Counted from the first letter of the stretch, positions 9,093-20,920 are shown. The stretch is DNA of 64,000 bases from Gammaproteobacteria bacterium (GCA_021323735.1 JAJPKM010000025.1:62001-126000), one strand, 5' to 3'. Numbers and translations: made by a program. Notes: generated by a model from the letters alone, not told the origin.

Positions 9093-9766
9093 TGAATCCT
9101 CTCTCGTCCGACGTCGGTCACTTGCCTAGGCTCGCTCAAGATGTTTCCGTCCAACACGGCTTGGCCTGCTGCGTAGCGCAATCGGCCGGTGCAGAACCAA
9201 TCGACGGCCAGCGGGTAGATGACATGTTCCTGTGCCAGTACCCGCAGGCTCAATGTCGCTTCCGTATCACCGCTTTCGATGGGAACGCGGGCCTGGATCA
9301 CGCGCGGTCCGCCATCGAGCTGCTCGGTGACGAAGTGCACCGTCACGCCATGCTCGGCGTCCCCGGCTTCGAGGGCACGCCGGTGCGTGTGCAAGCCTGC
9401 ATATTTGGGCAACAAGGAAGGGTGAATGTTCAACATCTTTCCTCGGTACCGGTCGACGAAGGGTGCGGACAAAATGCGCATGAATCCGGCGAGTGCGATC
9501 AGAGCCGGGGAGTACTCGTCGATGGCGGCGGCCAGAATGCCGTCGTAGGTGGCGCGGTCCATGCCCTTCGCGGGCTCCAAGGCGCGCGCGGTAATCCCGA
9601 ACTGCCGGGCCGTCTCGAGGCCCCCTGCATCGGCACGGTCGGCAAGGACTGCGCGTACCTCGAAGGCGGCGGCGGGCGAGCGGCTGTGTGCGATGAGCGC
9701 GCGCATGTTGCTGCCGCGTCCCGAAATGAGGACGACGATCGGCGGCCGCGGCGCCATCCCGTTCAA
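9089..9766 (-). CDS. purN: phosphoribosylglycinamide formyltransferase
   Basis: Transfers a formyl group from 10-formyl-THF to GAR, step 3 of purine synthesis, in the cytosol. The 225-residue protein has the GART signature: [14 protein letters not shown] near the N-terminus, [10 protein letters not shown], the catalytic region [26 protein letters not shown] with the Asn-His pair, and [14 protein letters not shown] with the catalytic Asp. It overlaps purM by 4 nt upstream and DUF3108 by 4 nt downstream. The first ATG (MNGMAPRP) overlaps the purM stop; a start at codon 4 is also possible. Confidence 0.96.
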   Translation of the reverse strand: MNGMAPRPPIVVLISGRGSNMRALIAHSRSPAAAFEVRAVLADRADAGGLETARQFGITARALEPAKGMDRATYDGILAAAIDEYSPALIALAGFMRILSAPFVDRYRGKMLNIHPSLLPKYAGLHTHRRALEAGDAEHGVTVHFVTEQLDGGPRVIQARVPIESGDTEATLSLRVLAQEHVIYPLAVDWFCTGRLRYAAGQAVLDGNILSEPRQVTDVGRERIQ

Positions 9767-10806
9767 GCGATGACGACGCCTCGGGTTCCGCTGCGTATCG
9801 AGCCGATCACCAGCGCCTCTTGGCCCGCGTCACGCAGGATGCCGATGGCACGCTGCGCGTCGTGCGCTGCTACGTGTACCGTCATGCCGATACCGCAATT
9901 GAACACCCGATACATCTCAGCGTCTGCGATATTGCCCTGCCGCTGCAGCCATTCGAATACCGGCTCGCGGCGCCAGGAACCGCCCTGCAGAATCACTTCC
10001 AGTCCGTCCGGCAATACGCGCGGGATGTTGTCGACCAATCCCCCGCCCGTGATGTGCGATAGACCGTGGACCGAGACTTCGCGGATCAGTTTGAGCAGCG
10101 GCTTGACGTAAATCCGCGTCGGCGCCATGAGGCGGTCGATGAGGCTGATCCCTTGGAGATCGGCCGAAGTGTCCGCATGGGACAGCTCGAGAATCTTGCG
10201 GATCAAGGAAAAGCCATTGGAATGGGGGCCTGAGGAGGGCAGCCCCAAGACCACATCGCCGGCCGTTGTTTTCGAGCCGTCGATGATTGCGTCCTTCTCC
10301 ACCACGCCGACGCAAAAACCCGCCAGATCGTAGTCGGCGCCGTGGTACATGCCCGGCATCTCCGCGGTCTCGCCGCCGACCAGCGCGCAGCCGGCCTGGA
10401 CGCAGCCCTCGACGATGCCGGCAATGACTCGCTCGCCGACATCGACGTCGAGCTTGCCGCTGGCAAAGTAATCCAGAAAGAACAGCGGCTCGGCACCTTG
10501 GACCACCACGTCATTGGCGCACATGGCCACCAGATCGATTCCCACTCCGTCATGCCGGCGGGTGTCGATGGCGAGCCGCAGCTTGGTACCGACGCCGTCG
10601 GTTCCCGACACCAGCACCGGTCTGCGGTACCGGTCCATGGGCAGCTCGACCAGCGCGCCAAAGCCGCCGATCCCGCCCAGCACTTCGGGGCGCATCGAGC
10701 GGCGCACCCGCGGCTTGATGCGCTCGACAAGTTCGTCGCCGGCGTCAATATCGACTCCGGCGTCGCGATAAGTTACCGGCGCTCGCTCAGTCATCTGATT
10801 CCTCAT
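9763..10806 (-). CDS. purM: phosphoribosylformylglycinamidine cyclo-ligase (AIR synthetase)
   Basis: ATP-dependent ring closure of FGAM to AIR, step 5 of purine synthesis. The 347-residue protein shows [64 protein letters not shown] and the C-terminal [16 protein letters not shown]. First gene of the purM-purN-DUF3108 operon, diverging from the DUF2066 gene across about 51 nt. An ATG four codons in ([13 protein letters not shown]) is an alternative start nearer typical family length. Confidence 0.97.
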   Translation of the reverse strand: MRNQMTERAPVTYRDAGVDIDAGDELVERIKPRVRRSMRPEVLGGIGGFGALVELPMDRYRRPVLVSGTDGVGTKLRLAIDTRRHDGVGIDLVAMCANDVVVQGAEPLFFLDYFASGKLDVDVGERVIAGIVEGCVQAGCALVGGETAEMPGMYHGADYDLAGFCVGVVEKDAIIDGSKTTAGDVVLGLPSSGPHSNGFSLIRKILELSHADTSADLQGISLIDRLMAPTRIYVKPLLKLIREVSVHGLSHITGGGLVDNIPRVLPDGLEVILQGGSWRREPVFEWLQRQGNIADAEMYRVFNCGIGMTVHVAAHDAQRAIGILRDAGQEALVIGSIRSGTRGVVIA

Positions 10807-10840
10807 GTAGGAAGGGCCAACGCGGTGGGCGTGGCAGCTG

Positions 10841-10849
10841 TGGTATTTT
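10841..10849 (+). promoter_or_regulatory. putative extended -10 promoter of the DUF2066 gene
   Basis: TGG followed by TATTTT ends 8 nt before the ATG, so transcription would begin at or next to the start codon (leaderless). No strong -35 is apparent, which is usual for extended -10 promoters. Confidence 0.4.
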
Positions 10850-10857
10850 ACAACACC

Positions 10858-11886
10858 ATGGCACGATACTTATGGCGCTTTTCGGGACTAGACCTGCGGT
10901 TCGCCGCTGTCTTTTTGGGTTGCATCGCCGGGCTTGGCTTTGGCGTGCCGGCTTTTGCGCTGACGCGCGCCGAGATGTATCAAGTCGCGGCGCCGATTCC
11001 CGACCGTTCGGAGGCGTCGCAGGCGGCGGCCTTCCAGAGCGCGATGAAGGCAGTTCTGGTGCGCGTCACCGGCCGGCGTTCGGTGGATGAAGACCCCGCC
11101 TTCGGTCCCCTGATTGCCAACGCGCGGCGCTATGTGCAGCAGTACCGGGCCGCGCCGGACAGTCAGCTATGGGTGGTTTTCGACGGCTCTGCCATCGAGC
11201 GCTGGCTCACGCAGAACGGCCAGCCTCTTTGGGGCCATGAGCGGCCGAACACGTTGGTGCTCCTGGCGGTGCAAACCGGGCCCCAGACCGGCAGCATCGT
11301 CACCACGGAAGAGGTATCCGAGTTGAAGACGGCCATCGATGCGGCTGCGAGCGCGCGCGGGTTGCCCTTGGTGTGGCCGAGCGGCGCGGAACTGCAGAAG
11401 TATCACATCGACTTTGCCGCGGTGAATAACGGTTCGCCCGGCGGCTTTGCCGATATCGGGCGGCGCATGGGAAGCGACGGGATTTTGGTGGGGCGCGCCG
11501 TCGGCGGCACGGCGAGTGCGTCAATCCGTTGGACGCATCTTTTTCAGGACCAAAGTAGTGAGTTTTCCGGTACGTTGGAGGGGGTCAACCGCGCCGCCGA
11601 TCTGTACGCGAGCATTTTTGCGACCAGCGGCAGCCTCGCGCCCGTGGAAATCGAGGTCGTGGGCATCAACGATCTTCGCGACTATGCCAGCCTGACGACC
11701 TATCTGGAATCGCTCACCTTCATCTCCCATGTGAGCGTGGAATCCCTGGTCGGGGATACCGTCCGATTTCGCTTGGCGACACGCGGGGGAGTCGCCTCGC
11801 TGCAGCGTGCGTTGACCTTGAATGGGCGATTGCAGCCGGCCGCCGCCGGCGAGAACGGAATTCAGCGCTTCCAATTGCATCGCTAA
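10858..11886 (+). CDS. DUF2066 exported protein
   Basis: A 342-residue protein with a basic N-terminus and hydrophobic stretch (about residues 11-33) ending near FGVPAFA-L, a good signal peptide. The rest fits DUF2066: [38 protein letters not shown], then a middle stretch with [18 protein letters not shown]2066 has no proven function; it regularly sits between purM/purN and hda in gammaproteobacteria, as here. The chosen ATG gives the signal peptide; the open frame extends further upstream but only as the antisense of purM. Confidence 0.88.
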   Translation: MARYLWRFSGLDLRFAAVFLGCIAGLGFGVPAFALTRAEMYQVAAPIPDRSEASQAAAFQSAMKAVLVRVTGRRSVDEDPAFGPLIANARRYVQQYRAAPDSQLWVVFDGSAIERWLTQNGQPLWGHERPNTLVLLAVQTGPQTGSIVTTEEVSELKTAIDAAASARGLPLVWPSGAELQKYHIDFAAVNNGSPGGFADIGRRMGSDGILVGRAVGGTASASIRWTHLFQDQSSEFSGTLEGVNRAADLYASIFATSGSLAPVEIEVVGINDLRDYASLTTYLESLTFISHVSVESLVGDTVRFRLATRGGVASLQRALTLNGRLQPAAAGENGIQRFQLHR

Positions 11887-11947
11887 CCTGCGCTATTCAG
11901 GAAAGATCGGTGTATGCATGCATGTTGGCTTCGAGCCCTCCCGTTGC

Positions 11948-11966
11948 TCATGAATAGTTCCGGCTA
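11948..11966 (+). repeat. dispersed TCATGAAT motif, copy 1
   Basis: 19-nt intergenic motif TCATGAATAGTTCCGGCTA between the DUF2066 gene and the phosphatidyltransferase gene. Three similar sequences occur in this window, all outside genes; function unknown. Confidence 0.45.
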
Positions 11967-11977
11967 GTGACCCATCC

Positions 11978-12514
11978 GTGCGCCATATACCCAACCTCAT
12001 CAGCATGATCAGAATTGCGCTGGCCGTGCCGATTTCATTGGCGCTCAAGGATGGACGGCTGGCGCTTTCCATCGGGTTGTTCGCCGTCGCCGCCGTATCG
12101 GATGCCGCCGACGGCTTTCTCGCCCGGCGTTTCGGCTGGAGGAGCGAACTGGGCGCCATGCTCGATCCGATCGCGGACAAGGCGCTGCTTGCCGCGGTCT
12201 TCGTCACGTTGGGCGTCATCAAGCTGGTGCCGCTCTGGCTCATGGCCGCGGCGGTGGCGCGGGATGTCATCATCGTGTTCGGGGCGGCGGCCTACCGCGT
12301 GGTCCGCGGCGCGTTGACGGCACAGCCATCCCTCGTCAGCAAGATCAATACGGTGTGCCAGGCTGCCTTCATCCTGGCAGTGGTGAGCCGGGCCAAATTC
12401 GCGGTGCCGTCCGATTGGGTGGTGACCTGGCTCGGCGCGCTGATGTTCGCGACGGTGGTGGTGAGCGGCATCGACTATGTGCTGGTGTATGGCAAGCGGG
12501 CAGCGGCGGCATGA
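11978..12514 (+). CDS. CDP-alcohol phosphatidyltransferase family protein
   Basis: A 178-residue integral membrane enzyme of the CDP-alcohol phosphatidyltransferase family, which transfers a phosphatidyl group from CDP-diacylglycerol to an alcohol. The family motif D-x2-DG-x2-AR-x8-G-x3-D-x3-D is present as DAADGFLARRF...GAMLDPIADK, and about five hydrophobic segments follow. The acceptor cannot be read from sequence: PgsA-like (glycerol phosphate) or cardiolipin-synthase-like are both possible. A GTG start is used because the Met-Arg-His-Ile-Pro-Asn-Leu opening is typical of the family. Its stop overlaps the hda start (ATGA). Confidence 0.88.
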   Translation: MRHIPNLISMIRIALAVPISLALKDGRLALSIGLFAVAAVSDAADGFLARRFGWRSELGAMLDPIADKALLAAVFVTLGVIKLVPLWLMAAAVARDVIIVFGAAAYRVVRGALTAQPSLVSKINTVCQAAFILAVVSRAKFAVPSDWVVTWLGALMFATVVVSGIDYVLVYGKRAAAA

Positions 12515-13153
12515 AGCAACTCGCGCTGGGCATGCGGCTGCGCGCCGAGGCGGTGTTCGACAGCTTTGCCCCGGGTCAGAATGCAGAGGTGCTCACGGCG
12601 CTGCGCTCGGCGAACACGGCGCCGCTGTGGCTGTGGGGTGGCCGCGGCAGCGGCAAGACGCATTTGCTGCAGGCCGTGTGCGCCGCAGCCGGGGAGGCGG
12701 GAGCGTACTTCCCCTTGGATAGATCGATTGCCTTGCCGCCCGAGGCCCTGCTTGGGTTCGAACGCAGCCAGGTCTTGGGTCTCGACGATGTGGATGCCGT
12801 CGCCGGCGATCAGGCCTGGGAGCGGGCACTGTTCAGGCTGTTCAACGAGGCCGCTGAACTGCGCACACGTTTGATATTTGCAGCCGCGGTGGCGCCTCGG
12901 CAGGCGGCTTGGGTGCTGCACGACTGGGCCTCCAGAGCCGGTTCCTGCGTGGTGTACCAGCTACGTGAGCTAGACGATGCGGGCCGCATCGAAGCATTGC
13001 GGCTGCGTGCGGCACAGCGCGGTTTGCAGCTGCCCTACGAGACCTCCGAGTATTTGCTGAAGCGCATGCCGCGTGATTTGCCGACGCTGTTCCAGATACT
13101 GGACGCGCTCGATGAGGCCTCGCTGGTGGAGCAGCGCCGCCTCACCATTCCCT

Positions 13154-14199
<1,046 letters not shown>

Positions 14200-14224
14200 C
14201 TATTGCTAGTGTCGCTGCAAGCCT

Positions 14225-14527
14225 ATGTCGCGGATCATTCTCGTTCTGGTCGGTGTTGCCTGTCTGCTGGGTTGCAGAACGGCGCCGCCTGTACAGGAAA
14301 TGAGCGATGCGCGCCAGGCCATCGTTGCCGCGGCGGCGGCGGGAGCCACCCGCGGCGGCTCCCCGGAATACGATGCAGCACAGGCGGCGATCGCCCGGGC
14401 GGAAGCGCACCTGCAGGCGCAGGAGTACGGCCGCGCCCGGCTGGCCGCGCTGCAAGCCAAACACCACGCGGCGGCGGCGCTCGCCAACGCCCAACACGCA
14501 GAGGCGCCGGCGGCGGCTCCGCATTAG
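14225..14527 (+). CDS. small DUF4398-like lipoprotein
   Basis: A 100-residue protein with a lipoprotein signal: hydrophobic residues 4-15 and lipobox LLGC, so Cys17 would be lipidated. The mature part is helical and Ala-rich with MSDARQAIVAAAAAGA, PEYDAAQAAIARAEAHL and QEYGRARLAALQA, matching DUF4398, a family of short periplasmic lipoproteins of unknown function. It lies alone on this strand between minus-strand genes; its 3' end is 3 nt from the convergent lytic transglycosylase stop. Confidence 0.82.
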   Translation: MSRIILVLVGVACLLGCRTAPPVQEMSDARQAIVAAAAAGATRGGSPEYDAAQAAIARAEAHLQAQEYGRARLAALQAKHHAAAALANAQHAEAPAAAPH

Positions 14528-14530
14528 ACC

Positions 14531-15106
14531 CTAGAAGCGCCATGCGCGCTGCCAGCGCTGCATGACCAGGGCGGGATACTTATTGCGGCCCACGCTGCCG
14601 TTGTATCGGGCCAGCGCCAGGGACCAATTGCGATGCTCCGCACGCAGGTAGTAGCGCAGGATCTCGCAGCCCATGCGGATATTGGGCGCGACCTTGACGA
14701 GCTGGTTCTGAACTCCCAGCTCTCGCGGCCAGAATGGCATGACTTGCATCAAGCCCACGGCGCCGGCGGACGAGACCGCGCAGCGATCGAAGCGGCTCTC
14801 GACCTCCATCAGCGCCAGCACCAGGTCCGGCGGGATCTGCAGTGTCGGATCGCGCTTGGCCTCGCAGTACACATGATCCAGTATTTCTATCCGCGCCTCG
14901 TGCGTCGGCACGAATTGGGCCAGGCGCGGTTCCATCGACTTGTGCCAGACCTCGGATTCGTACTTGTCGGCGAAACAATCGGCACTGCCCATGATCTTTT
15001 GCAGCAGCTCCTTAAGTTCCGGGTCTCGCTGTTGATCCGCATGCGCCCCGCCGGGAACGGCCGATGCGAGGATCAGCGCGGCCAGCACCGCCAAGGCATA
15101 GCGCAT
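14531..15106 (-). CDS. lytic transglycosylase (SLT domain)
   Basis: A 191-residue secreted murein hydrolase that would cleave MurNAc-GlcNAc bonds non-hydrolytically in the periplasm. Signal peptide residues 1-23 (ending GGAHA). The SLT/GEWL core is present: LVLALMEVESRFDRCAVSSAGAVGLMQVMPFW, with the catalytic Glu in MEVESRFD and the GLMQ motif, plus ALARYNGSVG near the end. Short for the family, with only the catalytic domain. Encoded 9 nt after proS, so likely in one transcript. Confidence 0.93.
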   Translation of the reverse strand: MRYALAVLAALILASAVPGGAHADQQRDPELKELLQKIMGSADCFADKYESEVWHKSMEPRLAQFVPTHEARIEILDHVYCEAKRDPTLQIPPDLVLALMEVESRFDRCAVSSAGAVGLMQVMPFWPRELGVQNQLVKVAPNIRMGCEILRYYLRAEHRNWSLALARYNGSVGRNKYPALVMQRWQRAWRF

Positions 15107-15115
15107 AGGGCGAAC

Positions 15116-16825
15116 TCAGCCATTTAACTTATGTCGAATATAGCCTACCGGATCGGCGGCGGAAATTTCCGTCGACTCCGTCGCGCGCCGGTGACGATAT
15201 TCGAGATTTCCCGCGGCCAAGGTGCGCTCGCCGATGACGATGCGGTGCGGAATGCCCAGAAGCTCCGAATCGGCGAACTTGACGCCCGGACGAGCGTCGC
15301 GATCGTCCAGCAACACATCGATGCCGGCGGCATTGAAGTCCCGGTACAGCGCGTCGGCGGTCTCCTGTACGCGCGCCGATTTTTGATAGTTGATCGGCAC
15401 CAGGATCACCTGGAAGGGGGCGATGGCCTCGGGCCACAGGATCCCATTGGCATCGTGATTCTGTTCGATCGCCGCGGCGACCACGCGCGTGACGCCGATG
15501 CCGTAGCAACCCATGAACATGGTCAGCGCCTTCCCCTGTTCGTCCAGGACACTGGCATTCATCGCCGCGCTGTAAAGCTGCCCGAGCTGGAATATGTGTC
15601 CCACCTCGATGCCGCGCGCAATCCTCAGGGTGCCGCGCCCCGTGGGGCTCGGGTCCCCGGGCCGGGCATTGCGGATGTCGACCGACGAATGATCGGGGAG
15701 ATCGCGGCCCCAGTTCACGCCGCGATAGTGCACGTCTTTTTCATTCGCCCCGCAGACGAAATCGGCCAGATGGGCCGCGGCATGGTCGACATAGACCTTA
15801 CCTTTGAAGCCGACGGGACCGATGAATCCCGGTTCGGCGCCTGCCGCCGCTCGGATGCGCTCGGCACCGGCCATGCGCAGCGGACGCGCGACACCGTCCA
15901 GTTTTTGGGATTTCACGGCGTTGAGCTCGTGATCGCCGCGGATGACCAGCGCGACGACATCGCCGTCGGTACCGTCCACCAGCAGAGTTTTGACGCATTG
16001 CGCGGGGCTCACGCCGAGCAGCGTGCAGATCTCGGCGATGGTGCGCGCGTTCGGCGTCGGCACCTTGGTCAGCGGCTGGGCGGCGGGTGCGCGCGCCGCG
16101 GCAGGCGGCTGAACGGCGGCGGTTTCTAGATTGGCGGCGTAATCGTCCGCGTCGGAGAACGCGATGGCGTCCTCGCCTGATTCCGCCAGGACGTGAAACT
16201 CCTGCGATGTATCGCCGCCGATACTGCCCCCATCGGCTTGTACCGCCCGGAATTTGAGTCCCATCCTGGTGAAAATGCGTGTGTACGCTTCGTACATGAG
16301 CCGGTAGCCCTCTGCCAGGCTGGCTTCGTCCGTATGGAACGAATACGCGTCCTTCATCAGGAATTCGCGCGCGCGCATGACGCCGAAACGCGGGCGAATT
16401 TCGTCGCGGAACTTGAACTGAATCTGGTAAAAATTCACCGGCAGCTGCTTGTAGCTGCGCAGTTCGCGCCGCGCGATGTCCGTGATGACCTCCTCATGGG
16501 TGGGTCCATACGCGAATTCGCGGTCATGGCGGTCCTTGAAGCGCAGCAGCTCCGGGCCGTACTTGCTCCAGCGCCCCGATTCCACCCAGAGTTCGGCCGG
16601 TTGGATGGTCGGCATGCACAGCTCCAAGGCGCCGGCACGATTCATCTCCTCGCGGATGATGTGTTCCACCTTCTTCAGGATCCGAAGCCCCATGGGCAGC
16701 CAGACGTAAAGACCGGCCGCCAGGCGGCGGATCAGCCCGGCGCGCAGCATCAACTGATGACTGACGACTTCTGCGTCGCCGGGAACCTCTTTGAGGGTGG
16801 AAATGGGGTATTGGGATAAGCGCAT
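15116..16825 (-). CDS. proS: prolyl-tRNA synthetase (bacterial type)
   Basis: Class II aminoacyl-tRNA synthetase of 569 residues charging tRNA-Pro. The N-terminal catalytic motifs ([49 protein letters not shown]) are followed by the YbaK-like editing insert (about residues 240-380) of bacterial-type ProRS, motif 3 region [17 protein letters not shown] and an anticodon-binding domain. Full length. A possible -10 (TAAGAT) lies 8 nt before the ATG and would give a leaderless mRNA. Divergent from pssA. Confidence 0.97.
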   Translation of the reverse strand: MRLSQYPISTLKEVPGDAEVVSHQLMLRAGLIRRLAAGLYVWLPMGLRILKKVEHIIREEMNRAGALELCMPTIQPAELWVESGRWSKYGPELLRFKDRHDREFAYGPTHEEVITDIARRELRSYKQLPVNFYQIQFKFRDEIRPRFGVMRAREFLMKDAYSFHTDEASLAEGYRLMYEAYTRIFTRMGLKFRAVQADGGSIGGDTSQEFHVLAESGEDAIAFSDADDYAANLETAAVQPPAAARAPAAQPLTKVPTPNARTIAEICTLLGVSPAQCVKTLLVDGTDGDVVALVIRGDHELNAVKSQKLDGVARPLRMAGAERIRAAAGAEPGFIGPVGFKGKVYVDHAAAHLADFVCGANEKDVHYRGVNWGRDLPDHSSVDIRNARPGDPSPTGRGTLRIARGIEVGHIFQLGQLYSAAMNASVLDEQGKALTMFMGCYGIGVTRVVAAAIEQNHDANGILWPEAIAPFQVILVPINYQKSARVQETADALYRDFNAAGIDVLLDDRDARPGVKFADSELLGIPHRIVIGERTLAAGNLEYRHRRATESTEISAADPVGYIRHKLNG

Positions 16826-16833
16826 AGCCGCAT

Positions 16834-16860
16834 ATCTTACATCAGCCCCCCTGGTATTAT
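16834..16860. promoter_or_regulatory. divergent proS/pssA promoter region
   Basis: On the minus strand TAAGAT (16839-16834) sits 8 nt before the proS ATG. On the plus strand TGG plus TATTAT (16855-16860), an extended -10, sits 8 nt before the pssA ATG. The spacing places both transcription starts at or beside the start codons. The 43-nt gap leaves no room for Shine-Dalgarno leaders. Confidence 0.45.
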
Positions 16861-16868
16861 GCGTGGCA

Positions 16869-17645
16869 ATGAGCGACGTCGACGACTCTCCAGCACGACC
16901 GCGCGGAGTTTATTGGCTGCCCAATCTACTCACGACGGGCGCCATTTTTGCCGGCTTTTACGCCATCGTGGCCGCCATCGACTTGCGGTTCGAATACGCG
17001 GGCATCGCCGTATTCGTCGCCATGATCTTCGACGGATTGGACGGACGCGTGGCGCGCTGGACTCAAACCGCGAGCGCCTTCGGCAAGGAGTACGACAGTC
17101 TTTCGGACATGGTGTCCTTCGGTGTCGCCCCGGCAATCGTCACCTACCAATGGGGCGTGGCGCGTATTGCCGAGTACGGACCGCTGTGGCGCCGGATCGG
17201 GTGGTTGGTATGCTTTTTCTACGCGGCGGCGGCGGCTTTGCGCCTGGCCCGCTTCAACTCCCGATCGGCGACGCAGGACAAGCATTATTTCGAGGGCCTG
17301 CCCAGCCCGTCGGCCGCGGCCATCGTGGCGGCCCTGGTCTGGCTGGCCAGCGATCAAACCCACATCGGCCTGCCGGGACTGATCCTTGCGTTCTGCGTGA
17401 CGGCCATCGCCGGCGCATTGATGATCAGCCGCTTCGCATTCAATAGTTTCAAGTATGTCAATGCCGGTGCGAAGGTGCGCTTCACCTACATTGTGCTGGT
17501 GCCGCTCGCCTTTATTTTCATTTTTCTGCATCTGCCCACCAGCTTGTTGGTGATTTTCGGCCTGTACGCCCTATCTGCACCGACGGTATGGGTATATCGC
17601 AAATTGCGACGGCGAAATCGCTCCGTAACACCGACCCATGAATAG
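16869..17645 (+). CDS. pssA: CDP-diacylglycerol-serine O-phosphatidyltransferase
   Basis: Membrane enzyme making phosphatidylserine, precursor of phosphatidylethanolamine. The 258-residue protein carries the CDP-alcohol transferase motif as [32 protein letters not shown] (D-G-x2-A-R ... G-x3-D-x3-D), after [19 protein letters not shown], with about seven hydrophobic helices. This size and motif spacing fit the integral PssA subclass II. The ATG at MSDVDDSPA is chosen from the promoter position and typical N-terminus. Its 3' end overlaps the glycosylase gene by 8 nt. Confidence 0.94.
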   Translation: MSDVDDSPARPRGVYWLPNLLTTGAIFAGFYAIVAAIDLRFEYAGIAVFVAMIFDGLDGRVARWTQTASAFGKEYDSLSDMVSFGVAPAIVTYQWGVARIAEYGPLWRRIGWLVCFFYAAAAALRLARFNSRSATQDKHYFEGLPSPSAAAIVAALVWLASDQTHIGLPGLILAFCVTAIAGALMISRFAFNSFKYVNAGAKVRFTYIVLVPLAFIFIFLHLPTSLLVIFGLYALSAPTVWVYRKLRRRNRSVTPTHE

Positions 17646-18363
17646 CGACCTGCGCCGGGAATATCTTGCCGGCTTAGGGTTGGTGAGTTGGACGCTGCGC
17701 GCCGCCGAGGCTGAGGTAGCCAATTCACCCGAGCCCAATCCGGCGAGCGCAGTGCCGGCGATCGTTCCGGCGACGGAACTCGCCGACACGCCGGCGCGTG
17801 AGGCAGGCGCGGATTGGACCGAGTTGCGCGCGCGGGTGGCGGCCTGCGTTCGCTGCGGCCTGTGCGCGACGCGTACACAGACCGTGTTCGGCGTGGGCAA
17901 TCTCAACGCGGAATGGCTCATCGTCGGTGAGGCGCCCGGCGCGGAGGAGGACCGTCAGGGCGAGCCCTTCGTCGGACGGGCGGGCCAGTTGTTGAATGCC
18001 ATGCTGCATGCAGTGGGATTGGCCCGCGAACAGGTATACATTGCGAATGTCTTGAAGTGTCGCCCACCGGGCAACCGCGACCCCGGAGTCAGCGAAGCCG
18101 CGGAGTGTTTGCCCTATCTGGAACGGCAGATTGCACTATTGAAACCGAAGATCATGTTGGCTGTCGGGCGCATCGCGGCGCAAAACCTGCTTCGCACCGA
18201 CAAGACGCTGGGCAGCCTGCGCCAGCGAGTGCATCGCTTCGGCGCGACGCAGGTACCGATGGTCGTCACCTACCATCCCGCTTATTTATTGCGCACTCCT
18301 ACCGACAAGCGCAAAGCCTGGGAGGATTTGAAATTCGCGCGCGAGGTCTGTTTCCGTGTCTAG
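17638..18363 (+). CDS. family 4 uracil-DNA glycosylase
   Basis: Removes uracil from DNA to start base-excision repair. The 241-residue protein has the Fe-S-binding CVRCGLC (4Fe-4S, family 4), catalytic motif GEAPGAEEDRQGEPFVG, NVLKCRPPGNRDP with a further cluster Cys, CLPYLERQI and the second motif HPAYLLR. The N-terminal about 60 residues are a variable linker. The ATG overlaps the pssA stop by 8 nt, and the stop overlaps the rimI GTG by 8 nt, so pssA, udg and rimI are translationally linked. Confidence 0.94.
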   Translation: MNSDLRREYLAGLGLVSWTLRAAEAEVANSPEPNPASAVPAIVPATELADTPAREAGADWTELRARVAACVRCGLCATRTQTVFGVGNLNAEWLIVGEAPGAEEDRQGEPFVGRAGQLLNAMLHAVGLAREQVYIANVLKCRPPGNRDPGVSEAAECLPYLERQIALLKPKIMLAVGRIAAQNLLRTDKTLGSLRQRVHRFGATQVPMVVTYHPAYLLRTPTDKRKAWEDLKFAREVCFRV

Positions 18364-18841
18364 CGTCAAGCTGGACATGGAGCCGGCGAGGGTCGACGTC
18401 AGGCCCATGCATGAATTCGACATTCCCGTCATTGCCGCCATCGAGAAGTCCGCGTATCAATTTCCCTGGAGCGAGGGAATCTTCCGCGACTGTCTGCGCG
18501 TCGGCTATGTGTGCCGCGTCATCGACGTGGCCGGTGATTTGGGGGGCTACGGCATCATGTCGGTCGGCGCAGGCGAGGCGCACATACTGAATGTATGCGT
18601 CAGGGATGAATATCGTGCTCGTGGGTTTGCCCGCAAGGTCATGTTGTACCTGCTCGATCGAGCCCGCGCCGCGGGCATGAGCGAAGCGTTTCTGGAGGTC
18701 AGGCCCTCCAATGTGGCAGCGGCCCGGCTGTATCACTCCTTGGGGTTCGAGCAAGTGGGCATCCGCCGCGGATACTACCAGGCCACCGTCGGACGCGAAG
18801 ACGCCGCGGTGTTGCGCCGGGTGCTGACGCAGCCGAAATGA
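18356..18841 (+). CDS. rimI: ribosomal protein S18-alanine N-acetyltransferase
   Basis: GNAT acetyltransferase of 161 residues that modifies the N-terminal Ala of S18. Visible: AIEKSAYQFPWSEGIFRDCL, acetyl-CoA loop RDEYRARGFARKVM (Q/RxxGxG/A type), FLEVRPSNVAAARLYHSLGFEQVGIRRGYY and EDAAVLRR, which match RimI closely. GTG start, within the glycosylase 3' end. Followed in a 4-nt ATGA overlap by a small membrane protein. Confidence 0.93.
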   Translation: MSSVKLDMEPARVDVRPMHEFDIPVIAAIEKSAYQFPWSEGIFRDCLRVGYVCRVIDVAGDLGGYGIMSVGAGEAHILNVCVRDEYRARGFARKVMLYLLDRARAAGMSEAFLEVRPSNVAAARLYHSLGFEQVGIRRGYYQATVGREDAAVLRRVLTQPK

Positions 18842-19122
18842 AGCGAAAACTTCTGCTGTGGGCAGCGATCGTCGGCAGCCCCTTGTGTGTGTTGGTGGTC
18901 TATCTTTGGGTGTTTGGCCGTGCAGCAGGTCCGTGGTCTACCACTAGATTTTCGATCCTTGTCGGGCTCGCGGCGTTGCCCGGCCTCTATGGCATAGCGC
19001 TTTCGGTTCGCGCTCACTTGCCGCGGGTCGCGGCCATGATGGCTTACCTTGTGGCGATTACAGTCGTTTTTATCTTTGCCGGCCTCATCTATTCCTGCGA
19101 CGTGCTTCAAGACTGTCTTTAG
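18838..19122 (+). CDS. small hypothetical membrane protein
   Basis: A 94-residue protein with three likely membrane helices (about residues 5-27, 38-57 and 66-86) and a short tail CDVLQDCL. I recognise no family. The ATGA overlap with the rimI stop and the lack of stops support a real gene; there is no other in-frame evidence. The tail Cys pair might be chance. Confidence 0.55.
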   Translation: MKRKLLLWAAIVGSPLCVLVVYLWVFGRAAGPWSTTRFSILVGLAALPGLYGIALSVRAHLPRVAAMMAYLVAITVVFIFAGLIYSCDVLQDCL

Positions 19123-19258
19123 GTCTTGATTTCCTTGATTTCGTGAACCGGGACGGTGCTCCAAGCCTTACAATAGGCGGCTTAGTTGCCCGTGGCCGCT
19201 CGCCGGGCACTCCTTGGAATCTTGTACAAGAAATTGTACGAAGTCGGAATTTCAACTC

Positions 19259-20854
19259 ATGTCGAACACTGAATTACTCGAGGAAATAGGCAAAAGAAGA
19301 ACCTTTGCCATCATCTCCCACCCCGACGCGGGCAAGACCACGCTGACCGAAAAGCTGCTGTTGTTCGGGGGTGCCATCCAAATGGCGGGTACCGTCAAGG
19401 GCCGCAAGGCCACGCGTCATGCCACGTCCGACTGGATGCGTCTGGAGCAGCAGCGCGGTATCTCGGTCACCTCATCGGTGATGCAATTCCCGTTCGACGA
19501 TTGCATCGTCAATCTGTTGGACACGCCGGGTCACGAGGATTTCTCGGAGGATACGTATCGCACACTGACCGCGGTGGACTCCGCCTTGATGGTCATCGAC
19601 TGCGCCAAGGGCGTCGAGGAGCGCACCATCAAGCTCATGGACGTGTGCCGGCTGCGCGACACGCCCATCATGACCTTCGTCAATAAACTGGACCGTGACG
19701 GGCGGGCGCCCATCGAACTGCTCGACGAGATCGAGAGCGTCCTCAAGATCCAATGCGCGCCCATCACCTGGCCCATCGGCATGGGCCGCGATCTGCTGGG
19801 CGTCTATCATCTGATCGAAGACAAGATCTATGTGTACGTGCCGGTGGAGAAGGGGCGGGTGGGAACCCACGAGACCATCGTCGGCATCGCGAGCGATGAG
19901 GCACGCGAATTCCTTGGCGACCGCTACGACAAGTTCCTCGACGAGGTCGAGCTGGTGCGGGGCGCCAGCCCACAGTTCGATTTGCAGCGCTACCGGGCGG
20001 CGAAGCAGACGCCGGTTTTCTTCGGTTCCGCGGTCAACAATTTCGGCGTGCGAGAGTTGCTCTCGTCCTTTGTCGCCCACTCGCCGGCGCCGTTGCCCCG
20101 TCCCACCTTGCAGCGTCCTGTGCAAGCGGACGAGCCCAAGCTCACCGGCTTCGTCTTCAAGATTCAAGCCAATATGGATCCCGGACACCGCGATCGCATC
20201 GCCTTCATGCGGCTGTGCTCGGGGCGCTATGCACGCGGCATGCGCCTGTACCATGTGCGGCTCGACAAGGATGTTCGCATCGCCGATGCGCTCACCTTTC
20301 TGGCGGCGGATCGCAGTCAGGCCGAAGAGGCCTACGCAGGGGACATCATCGGTTTGCACAATCACGGCACGATCAATATCGGCGATACCTTCAGCGAGGG
20401 CGAGAACCTCACCTTCACCGGTGTGCCGAATTTCGCACCGGAAATATTCAGGCGTGCAGTGCTCAAAGATCCGCTGCGCATGAAGGCGTTGCAGAAGGGC
20501 CTGTCGCAGCTCTGTGAGGAGGGCGCGACGCAGTTGTTCAAGCCGCTGCGCAACAATGACCTGATCTTAGGCGCAATCGGCCAGCTGCAATTCGAGGTGG
20601 TGGCCTTTCGCCTACAGGACGAGTACAGCGTGCAATGCGTGTTCGAGCCCATCAACGTGGCGGTGGCACGTTGGGTGAACATCCAAGACGAGAAGCGCCT
20701 GGCCGAGTTTCGCACCAAGGCCCACGACAATCTCGCCGTCGATCACGCCGGCGAACTGGTGTATCTCGCCCCGACCCGGGTGAATCTCGGGCTGACCGAG
20801 GAGCGCTGGCCGGAAATCAAATTTCTGAAGACGCGGGAGAATCTGGCGGCCTAG
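19259..20854 (+). CDS. prfC: peptide chain release factor 3
   Basis: GTPase that recycles RF1/RF2 from the ribosome after termination. The 531-residue protein has G1 [13 protein letters not shown], switch [24 protein letters not shown]3 [14 protein letters not shown] and G4 NKLDRDGR, then the RF3 domains ([51 protein letters not shown]). The start at [10 protein letters not shown] matches usual RF3 length; an upstream in-frame ATG adds 15 unconserved residues. The leader has two TTGTAC hexamers (19222-19245), significance unknown. Confidence 0.97.
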   Translation: MSNTELLEEIGKRRTFAIISHPDAGKTTLTEKLLLFGGAIQMAGTVKGRKATRHATSDWMRLEQQRGISVTSSVMQFPFDDCIVNLLDTPGHEDFSEDTYRTLTAVDSALMVIDCAKGVEERTIKLMDVCRLRDTPIMTFVNKLDRDGRAPIELLDEIESVLKIQCAPITWPIGMGRDLLGVYHLIEDKIYVYVPVEKGRVGTHETIVGIASDEAREFLGDRYDKFLDEVELVRGASPQFDLQRYRAAKQTPVFFGSAVNNFGVRELLSSFVAHSPAPLPRPTLQRPVQADEPKLTGFVFKIQANMDPGHRDRIAFMRLCSGRYARGMRLYHVRLDKDVRIADALTFLAADRSQAEEAYAGDIIGLHNHGTINIGDTFSEGENLTFTGVPNFAPEIFRRAVLKDPLRMKALQKGLSQLCEEGATQLFKPLRNNDLILGAIGQLQFEVVAFRLQDEYSVQCVFEPINVAVARWVNIQDEKRLAEFRTKAHDNLAVDHAGELVYLAPTRVNLGLTEERWPEIKFLKTRENLAA

Positions 20855-20891
20855 TTCGAAGCGAGGGATCGGACTCCGCACACCCTCGCGC

Positions 20892-20920
20892 GGCGGGCAA
20901 AGAGCGTCGTTTTGCCCGCC
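20892..20920. terminator. hairpin between prfC and the MBL gene
   Basis: A perfect 10-bp inverted repeat, GGCGGGCAAA (20892-20901) and TTTGCCCGCC (20911-20920), with a 9-nt loop, lies between two convergent stops. No long T tract follows on either strand, so it may act as a bidirectional barrier rather than a classic intrinsic terminator. Confidence 0.5.
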